The translations under genes were made by a program, and so were the position numbers. From assembly GCA_019636735.1 (NCBI GenBank), contig JAHBWY010000006.1, positions 203,694 through 267,693 on the forward strand: a stretch of 64,000 nucleotides of DNA, read 5' to 3'. The stretch comes from Phycisphaeraceae bacterium. GTDB taxonomy: Bacteria > Planctomycetota > Phycisphaerae > Phycisphaerales > SM1A02. Below, one piece after another: positions 58,136 to 64,000 of this stretch; within the stretch, counting starts at the first letter, position 1; every line of letters starts with the position of its first letter. Under the pieces are notes generated by a model. The model saw nothing but the letters and a program-made list of their open reading frames with translations, was not told the origin of the DNA and searched no databases.

Positions 58136-58288
58136 GGCCGTGTCAGACTAAGTCCGCCGGAACGAATGGGGAAGCGACAGCGGTTCCGCGACCGGGTCAA
58201 TCACACGAACACTGCTGCACGACTCGTCGCACCGCGACCTGGAGCGTGGCCCGGCCCACGGCGTTGAGCACACACGCTCTGAACGGAA

Positions 58289-58363
58289 TGACCCTAGCGG
58301 GATTTGAACCCGCGTTCCCACCGTGAAAGGGTGGTGTCCTGGACCAGGCTAGACGATAGGGCC
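58289..58363 (-). tRNA. tRNA-Glu (anticodon TTC)
   Basis: This is a 75-base cloverleaf on the minus strand. The acceptor stem GGCCCTA pairs with TAGGGTC. The anticodon stem CCACC/GGTGG holds loop CTTTCAC, with TTC at 34-36. The T arm is GCGGG TTCAAAT CCCGC. The 3' CCA is not encoded. It marks the boundary between core genes and the gene-poor, RHS-containing end of the window. Confidence 0.97.
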
Positions 58364-59022
58364 GAAGCGCAATGCAACGGGCGGCGCCTGAGACGCCGCC
58401 TGTTCGTCGCATGACCCCAAGGGGATGCGAACCCCTTGGGAAGACGAGAATACCACGGACGAAACGCGAAGGCGTCGGGGGGCGCGCAGCGCGGGTTGCA
58501 CCAGACATGAGGAGCGCTGATGTTGGCCCTCTTGGGTCACTACAACCACTCCCCTGTTCTGCCGCTGACGAAACTGGCGAATCCGACGAAACCCACTTTC
58601 AGGGTGCGGGAACGCGACTCGCGGCCTGCGTCGGCGGAGGTTTCGTCCGAGAGACGCGAAAACCCATATGGGTCCTTCCATACCGGATTCTCCTCAGCAC
58701 GCCCGCGGGAACAGCCACCAGTCCCGACTGAGTGTGTTGCGCCGGTCCGAACGCCTGGGCCATGGCGAGCGGCTGCCAATGCGCTCGTGTCGCCCACGCC
58801 GCCGCTCCTGGGCGCGCCCTTGGCTGGCTGGCGGCGGATTGGGCGAGCTTGCGTGCCCTTCGCCGCGGGGACGAATGTCGCCGCCAACGGCGCGCGACGA
58901 GTGGATACCGGGGATTCGGACAGGCCGCCGTAAGTCAGTCGCTATTCGCGGCTGTTCCCGCGGGCATTTCGGGCCGTCTTCGCGCTGGAAGGAACCATCC
59001 GCGGCGCTGGATGATTCGATGA
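58364..59022. other. Gene-poor stretch next to tRNA-Glu
   Basis: This is 659 bases with no gene I can support. Two strong hairpins occur near the tRNA. GGCGGCG/CGCCGCC surrounds CCTGAGA (about 58380-58400), and CCCAAGGGG/CCCCTTGGG surrounds ATGCGAA (about 58416-58440). The rest has several open frames on both strands but no recognisable domain. It may contain decayed genes. Confidence 0.5.
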
Positions 59023-59793
59023 TTAAGGATTGCCGGGCTGAACGCTCGTGGCCCAGCTCGCGGCGATCATCGTGGCGTTGGCGTCATGCGCTGCAAGTGC
59101 AGAGGCGACTGGCTGCGATTGCGCCCACTGCGCGAGCACTGCTGCGGTGTCATCAGGAACTCCTTCGTTCTCCCCAATCGCGATCCGCTTTGCGGCAAGG
59201 GCGCCTCGAAGCTCGACCAGCGCGTCATCGTCACTGGCAATGACGCGATACGCGGCTGGGAGCTCGCCCCAGGCGGGGGACGAGGCGCGAATCGTCGCGA
59301 GAGACGCCTTCTGTGCATTCGAGAGATTCGTGGTCGCCGCCTCGATGATCGTAGCGAGAAGGGCGTCGCGCGTCGTCATCGCGGAGGCGAGCGTGGTGCG
59401 AGCGGCGTTCAGCGCCGCGACCGCGGCCTGCGTGCTCGGTGCCTGGCCCGCGCGGATCGATCGCTCAAGTGCGTCGACGCTTCTTCGCGCGGCGCCGAGG
59501 CTCTCGTCGGCAGCAGCGAGCGATGCGGCCTGCTCGTCGAGCGTCGCAGCAGCGGATGCCAGCATGGCGATTGATTCATTGAGCGACACGCCGGCCGCAG
59601 CCACACTTCCGGGGTCGAGAGAAACGCGATGCATCGTGGCGAGCACGGTGGTTGCGGGCGCCGAGAATGAGGAGAGATCGATGACGGTCGGGCTCGATGT
59701 CCCTGCGGTACCCGGCCCGTAGCCCGAAGCAGGTGCGGTGGCCGCGAGAGTCCCCGTGAGCACAAAGTTGATCGTGCTGATCATGCTGATCAT
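59023..59793 (-). CDS. Ala-rich helical protein, probably exported, function unknown
   Basis: The product has 256 residues. A short hydrophobic N-terminus (MISMISTINFVLTGTLAATAPASG) may be an export signal. The rest is Ala/Ser-rich and helical, with heptad-like stretches (LASAAATLDEQAASLAAADESL and DALERSIRAGQAPS). GGAGG eight bases before ATG 59793 supports the start. There are no cysteines. It lies divergent from the RHS gene. Confidence 0.55.
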   Translation of the reverse strand: MISMISTINFVLTGTLAATAPASGYGPGTAGTSSPTVIDLSSFSAPATTVLATMHRVSLDPGSVAAAGVSLNESIAMLASAAATLDEQAASLAAADESLGAARRSVDALERSIRAGQAPSTQAAVAALNAARTTLASAMTTRDALLATIIEAATTNLSNAQKASLATIRASSPAWGELPAAYRVIASDDDALVELRGALAAKRIAIGENEGVPDDTAAVLAQWAQSQPVASALAAHDANATMIAASWATSVQPGNP

Positions 59794-60113
59794 GGCGTCG
59801 CCTCCAGCAGAGTCGATCGAGAGAGGGAATCGGCGGCCCGGTGCCGCCGACGCTACTTCAGTGGCCCCCCACCCGCGGCCTGTGTCAATCGTCGCCAGTC
59901 GATTTGGGGCCGCGCGAGAATCTGGCCGATTCTCACTTGCGTCACAGCGGCGCGTCGTGCGATCATCTTCCGCGTCGGGCCCCGGGGTCGTGGCGGTGAC
60001 CGGCGGAAAGCGAGCGCCTGAATGATCCGGAGCATTCTGCGGGTTGATGTCCGACGCCGGTCCATCTCGACGGGCACACTGTCGATCGTGATGGCCGGGC
60101 TTTCGCGGCATCG
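59794..60113. other. Region between exported protein and RHS gene
   Basis: This stretch of about 320 bases holds no complete gene. From 60048 (after an in-frame TGA at 60045-60047) the RHS reading frame is already open and reads like RHS sequence (DGHTVDRDGRAFAAS) before the first usable start, which suggests the RHS gene has lost its 5' part here. Confidence 0.5.
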
Positions 60114-62669
60114 GTGGCGGCCGATCAGCTCATCGAGAACTACAACGCCCCCGGGCAACTCATCTGGCAAAGCGACCAGGCCGGAAATGTCATCGAGACC
60201 GACTTCGACGCCGGTGGCCGCGAGACCCATCGCCGAGCGACGACCATCGCGAGCGGCTTCGACGCCACGGTGAAGCGGATCAGCACGACCTATGACTCCC
60301 TCGGACGCACCGAACTCGTGACGAGCTGGGACAACGCGACCCCCGGAAGTGGCAATGTCCTCAACGAGGTCAAGAACGCCTTCGACGGATGGGGCAATCT
60401 CACGAGCTTCAAGCAGGATCGGGACTCCGCGGTCGGAGGCAGCGGCTACTACGAAGTCTCCTACGCCATTGCCAAGGCGGCCACGGCGGGCAAGCGCCAG
60501 ACGCTCCGTCGCAGCTCGATGACGCTCGCGGGCAAGACCTGGACGCTCGACTACTCATCGACCGGCAGCCTGCTCGATGCAGACCAGAGCCGCGTCACGA
60601 ACATCAAGGACGGCAGCACCGCGGTCAGCCGCTACTGGTACCTGGGCGAAGGCGATGTCGCGGGCCGCGAGTACGGCGAATGCCGCGTCAAGTGGAACGA
60701 ATGGGCCTCCGGAAGCCCCGTCACCTACCCCGATCGCGACCAGTTCAATCGCATCACCTCAAGCCGCTGGACGAAGACGATCACGGGCGGATCGATCGAC
60801 TTCGTCGACCTCGATGTCGCCTACGATCGTGCAAGCAATGTGACCTCGGTCAAGGACGACATCTACCCCGGATTCGATGTGCTCTACGCCAACGACGGTC
60901 TGAACCGGCTGACGGATGCGGACGAAGGCACGCTCTCAAGCGGCAGCATTTCCTCGCGCACCCGTCGCCAGCTCTGGACGCTGTCGCAGACGGGCAACTG
61001 GCCGAACATGCAGCTCGACCTCGATGGCGACGGCAGCTACACCGGTAACGACGAACTCGACGAGACGCGCACGCACAATCTGGCGAACGAAATCCTGACG
61101 CGCGATGTCGACAGCAACGCGTCGGTTGACTACACGCTCGCGCACGACGCGGTCGGCAACCTCACCGACGACGGCCAGACCTGGAAGTATGTCTATGACG
61201 CCTTCGGCCGCCTGAAGGAACTGCGCAAGCGCAGCGACGATTCGCTGCTCGCCGAGTACACCTACTACGGCAACAACTTCCGCGCCAGCGAGCACTACGA
61301 CGCGGACGCCGACGGCGATGTCGATGGCAGCGACCCGACCTGGTTCTTCGCCTGGGACGAGGGCTGGCGGCTGGCGGCCGTCTATCGCGGCTCCGACGCG
61401 AACCCGAAGGAGCGCTTCCTCCATCACCAGGCGGGCAATTCCGGGGGCGGCGGCTCGAGCTACATCGATTCGCTCGTTCTTCGCGACCGTGATGCGAACA
61501 CGGCGTGGACGGCAGCAAGTGACGGCACGCTTGAAGAGCGCCGCTACTACTGCCAGTCCTGGCGTCACGATGTCGTGGCGATGGTCACGAGCGGCGGCGC
61601 GCTCGCCGAGCGAGCCAGATACTCGGCCTACGGCGTTCCCTTCGGCATTCCGCTGGGCGATGTGAACGGCGACGGCGTGCGCGACAGCACCGATGACGGC
61701 TTCTACAGCCCGACGCTCCCGACGGGAGTCCGCTTCGACCTGAACCTCGACGGCGTCGTGAATTCGACCGACGCGGGAATCGCGAGTGGCGCGCCATCCG
61801 TGACCCTCGGCCGCGGCAGGCTCTCGAACATCGGCAACCGCTTCGGCTACGCGGGATACGAGTTGGACTTCGTGTCCGACCTGCTCATGCATGTCCGCAA
61901 CCGCGTCTACCACGCAACCCTCGGCCGCTGGACCCGCCGCGATCCGCTCGGCTATGTCGATGGCGCGAGCCTTTACCAGTATGTGAGTAGCAGGCCTGTT
62001 ACTGGGCTGGATGCGATGGGGCTTGCTGGCTCGAGCCTCGGGTGCGTGGGCTATGGTGGGCCGGGGGAGTGTCCGGGGGGAAGAACAGTACGCGGTGCTG
62101 GGGCCAAGACAGCAACGGATCAGATACCGTTCGCGGTGCCTGGTGAGAATCCGTGTTGCGACGAGGCGTGTAAGGGCGGTGGGGTAACCATGCGTGCCGG
62201 GTGCGATAATGGATCCCCCATAGTATGTCAATGCGTTCCTTCGGCTGCCACCGATCCGACCTGTCAATCAATCAAGGACGCGTTCCTCAGTTGCGCGCAT
62301 GGGTGTGAGGCGCAACACTTTGATGGGGCTGCATGCTGCTCTCCAGGGGCATGCGGTGCCGCGACTCCTTGTGGCCCAGGGATTCCCTTGCCTGGCGGAG
62401 ACCCGATGAATCCAGCGATGCCAATTGACTGCATTCGAGCGTGCAGCGAAGCCAAAGTCTGGGAATGCATGCTTGGATGCGCGACCGCTGCTCAGGGGCA
62501 AAATGCCCCCCAGCATTGCAAAACCCAGTGGCGCGATTTTATCAAGTCTGTTCAATCGGGCGCCACAAAGTACAGGAAGCTTTGTGACGCTTGCAGCCAG
62601 CCCCTCCCCCCTGGTCTCGGCGACTATCCGTGGAGCCCGAACGGACCGGTTTACGCATCCTTGGATTAA
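60114..62669 (+). CDS. RHS-repeat protein with dockerin-like loops and a cysteine-rich C-terminal domain (possibly 5'-truncated)
   Basis: The product has 851 residues from GTG 60114. YD/RHS repeats run through residues 1-620 (for example ISTTYDSLGRTELVTSWD, YVYDAFGRLKELRKRSDD). Calcium-loop sequences are embedded: DLDGDGSYTGNDE, DADADGDVDGSD, GDVNGDGVRDSTDD and DLNLDGVVNSTD. The RHS core ends at RRDPLGYVDGASLYQYV and LDAMGL near residue 640. The last 210 residues are different, with 22 cysteines, several as C-x3-C, and are the expected place for a variable toxin or adhesion domain. No signal peptide is present, and RHS-like sequence precedes the start, so the N-terminal part is probably missing. 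Confidence 0.8.
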   Translation: MAADQLIENYNAPGQLIWQSDQAGNVIETDFDAGGRETHRRATTIASGFDATVKRISTTYDSLGRTELVTSWDNATPGSGNVLNEVKNAFDGWGNLTSFKQDRDSAVGGSGYYEVSYAIAKAATAGKRQTLRRSSMTLAGKTWTLDYSSTGSLLDADQSRVTNIKDGSTAVSRYWYLGEGDVAGREYGECRVKWNEWASGSPVTYPDRDQFNRITSSRWTKTITGGSIDFVDLDVAYDRASNVTSVKDDIYPGFDVLYANDGLNRLTDADEGTLSSGSISSRTRRQLWTLSQTGNWPNMQLDLDGDGSYTGNDELDETRTHNLANEILTRDVDSNASVDYTLAHDAVGNLTDDGQTWKYVYDAFGRLKELRKRSDDSLLAEYTYYGNNFRASEHYDADADGDVDGSDPTWFFAWDEGWRLAAVYRGSDANPKERFLHHQAGNSGGGGSSYIDSLVLRDRDANTAWTAASDGTLEERRYYCQSWRHDVVAMVTSGGALAERARYSAYGVPFGIPLGDVNGDGVRDSTDDGFYSPTLPTGVRFDLNLDGVVNSTDAGIASGAPSVTLGRGRLSNIGNRFGYAGYELDFVSDLLMHVRNRVYHATLGRWTRRDPLGYVDGASLYQYVSSRPVTGLDAMGLAGSSLGCVGYGGPGECPGGRTVRGAGAKTATDQIPFAVPGENPCCDEACKGGGVTMRAGCDNGSPIVCQCVPSAATDPTCQSIKDAFLSCAHGCEAQHFDGAACCSPGACGAATPCGPGIPLPGGDPMNPAMPIDCIRACSEAKVWECMLGCATAAQGQNAPQHCKTQWRDFIKSVQSGATKYRKLCDACSQPLPPGLGDYPWSPNGPVYASLD

Positions 62670-62694
62670 TGACGACGTCAGGGTCTTCGTTGGG

Positions 62695-63111
62695 ATGAGT
62701 TGCGATCGTGTAGGCCGCCTCGGCCACTTGATCAGATTCGCCCATGTGCATAGACCACGCTCAACAAGGGAACATGTGGCAGTCGGTGCGAAGAGATATG
62801 AGATTGAGTTCAGCGAAGCGGAACTGCCCCAAGCGATATGGGGCTTCGTGACATTGTCGCGACGTGGATGGTTGAGCGCGCCTTCTCATGGGCGAGTTGG
62901 TTTGCTGGCTTGCCCAGGACTGCGAATGATGGGCCTTCACTGTATCGCGTGCTTCTGCCACATGCTCATGAGCTTACCGCCGACGTTTGCGCAAATCAGA
63001 TGCCACGAGCGGACTTCATTGTTTTTAGTGTACGATCTGGTTGGAGGGCAAAGTTGCGGCCTCGCAGTTGCATTCGAGTATTTGCCGGAAGCCGGTACCC
63101 TAAAGTGGTAA
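62695..63111 (+). CDS. Hypothetical protein downstream of RHS gene
   Basis: The product has 138 residues from ATG 62695. Segments such as VAVGAKRYEIEFSEAELPQAIWGF and MLMSLPPTFAQIRCHERTSLFLVYDLVGG split over the frame look protein-like, with seven cysteines. It begins 25 bases after the RHS stop and overlaps the next gene. Base composition is clearly lower in GC than the core genes. The position fits an immunity partner for the RHS tail, but nothing in the sequence proves it. Confidence 0.4.
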   Translation: MSCDRVGRLGHLIRFAHVHRPRSTREHVAVGAKRYEIEFSEAELPQAIWGFVTLSRRGWLSAPSHGRVGLLACPGLRMMGLHCIACFCHMLMSLPPTFAQIRCHERTSLFLVYDLVGGQSCGLAVAFEYLPEAGTLKW

Positions 63112-63827
63112 AGCGGGCGATGCTTTCGGCGGGAGTTGGCGTCATCGCGAGCGTCGTGATTTCATGGTCATGCGCCGTCGCAGTGAATCCACTTGAGGCT
63201 GCACATATCTCCGGGAACTCGGGGGTTGTGCCTCGCGGTGATTGTGAGTTCATGGCCACTACAATCAGGGCAGCAGGCGTCCAATGGTTCATCGGCCATT
63301 GGTGGCGCCCGACATGGCGAGACCGCCTATGTCCATTTTTCTCGACTGCGGGCAGCGGGGAGTATCTTCCTACGGAATTCGATCTCGATGTCGGCATCTC
63401 CCCTCGAACATGGCGGGTTGTCCGTAGCACACTTGCGTGTGGTTGGCCTTGGCTAGCTCTGTGGGCACAGGTCGACTGCGCAAGCACGGAGGACGAACTG
63501 GAGTTCGGACGTGCCTGGAGGCTACAAGGGTCGAGCCATTCGATTCTGACTTTATGGCCAGCATGGGGTTCGCCGGGGCTGCCATTTCAGAGTCCGCGCA
63601 TGCTACCTTACCGACCGATCTGGTCAGGGCTTCTTGCGAATAGCTCATTGTACGCTCTCCTGACTTTTGTACTTGCAACCTGCTATTGCCGCGCCGTGGC
63701 GTGGCGCCGCGATAGTCGCGGACTATGCAGGTTGTGCGCGCACAATTATCGCCGTAGTGTCCAATGTCAAGAATGCGGCGCCTGTCAACTCGCACCTAAA
63801 ACCGACCCACTACCCGCCGAGAGCTGA
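63105..63827 (+). CDS. Membrane protein with C-terminal zinc ribbon, downstream of RHS gene
   Basis: The product has 240 residues from GTG 63105 (ATG 63120 also possible). A first transmembrane helix (MLSAGVGVIASVVISW) is followed by an extracytoplasmic domain with WFIGHWWRPTWR and a second helix (LLANSSLYALLTFVLATCY). The C-terminus has CRLCAHNYRRSVQCQECG, a divergent copy of the CxxCGY...CPECG ribbon seen at 11437-11952. It is a planctomycete-type membrane protein family. GTG 63105 overlaps the upstream stop. Codon usage is atypical for the window. Confidence 0.6.
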   Translation: MVKRAMLSAGVGVIASVVISWSCAVAVNPLEAAHISGNSGVVPRGDCEFMATTIRAAGVQWFIGHWWRPTWRDRLCPFFSTAGSGEYLPTEFDLDVGISPRTWRVVRSTLACGWPWLALWAQVDCASTEDELEFGRAWRLQGSSHSILTLWPAWGSPGLPFQSPRMLPYRPIWSGLLANSSLYALLTFVLATCYCRAVAWRRDSRGLCRLCAHNYRRSVQCQECGACQLAPKTDPLPAES

Positions 63828-64000
63828 CCCACCTTGATCCCATCAATCATGTTGCCGCGTCTTCGCTCCATTGTGGGCAGCGGAGGCTGCGTGCTCAACG
63901 CGAATCAGAGCACGGGGGCACATGCTGCAAGGCGCTGCGGAACATGGCCTTGCGCCCGCCTGTAAACTGCCCTCCCGCCCCAAACACGCCTCCCCCGCCT
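63828..64000. other. Window end without recognisable gene
   Basis: The final 173 bases hold no coding frame or RNA gene I can support. Confidence 0.5.

Noticed and set aside
58409..58490. A second tRNA gene upstream of tRNA-Glu
   Set aside because: Only a T-arm-like hairpin and 3' end are present. No matching acceptor 5' strand, D arm or anticodon arm can be folded.
58500..59243. Plus- and minus-strand open frames in the gene-poor stretch
   Set aside because: They overlap each other, lack start signals and domains, and look like products of high GC content.

Overview
The window looks like a chromosomal segment of a GC-rich planctomycete, most likely of the class Phycisphaerae. This is inference from gene content: planctomycete-type small membrane proteins ending in a zinc ribbon of the form CxxCGY...CPECG, CsrA, an LpxA-type acyltransferase, an OmpH/Skp-like periplasmic chaperone, many small lipoproteins, and an RHS protein containing dockerin-like calcium loops. 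Almost all of it is core chromosome. I see no insertion sequence, prophage, integrase or CRISPR array.

Layout. 1-7.4 kb: rpoB (5' end outside the window, and broken into two overlapping frames) and rpoC. 7.4-14 kb (+): two CxxCxxCC metal-binding proteins, a GYF/DUF4190 membrane protein, rimO, a lipoprotein, a zinc-ribbon membrane protein and lepA, then a 39-bp minisatellite. 14-22 kb: an OmpH-like chaperone, lipB (-), lpxA, a metallo-beta-lactamase-fold hydrolase and purF in one overlapping run, rpsD and a PpiD-like anchored protein. 22-27 kb (-): a stand-alone tRNA-binding domain, ileS, a small protein and a ZIP metal transporter. 27-34 kb: tRNA-Ala(CGC), mutS, a thioredoxin-like protein, obg and rpmA (-), a secreted protein and a GNAT protein. 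34-38.8 kb: a possible origin region, dnaA, a helical-repeat protein and a DegT-fold protein lacking the PLP lysine.

38.9-45.5 kb: an M20 peptidase, an M48 protease in continuous frame with dapF, a lipoprotein, a NifU-like protein, csrA and an orphan mraZ. 45.8-51 kb: a flavin-reductase-fold protein, an amidohydrolase and a four-gene envelope operon. 51-58.4 kb: an M19 dipeptidase, a ParA ATPase with a degenerate partner, aroB, a two-domain acyltransferase and tRNA-Glu. 58.4-64 kb: an accessory-looking end with a gene-poor stretch, a secreted helical protein, an RHS protein with a cysteine-rich tail, and two small downstream genes in DNA of different composition.

Genes are tightly packed, with many ATGA or TGATG overlaps that imply translational coupling. 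Many first genes of transcription units have no ribosome binding site but carry a TAnnnT box 6-10 bases before the start codon, which suggests widespread leaderless or near-leaderless transcription. The main points for a second look are the split rpoB, this leaderless pattern, the DegT-fold protein without its lysine, the RHS C-terminal cassette, the IleRS that has lost its zinc ligands, the M48-DapF joint frame, and the orphan mraZ with its own promoter, operator and terminator.
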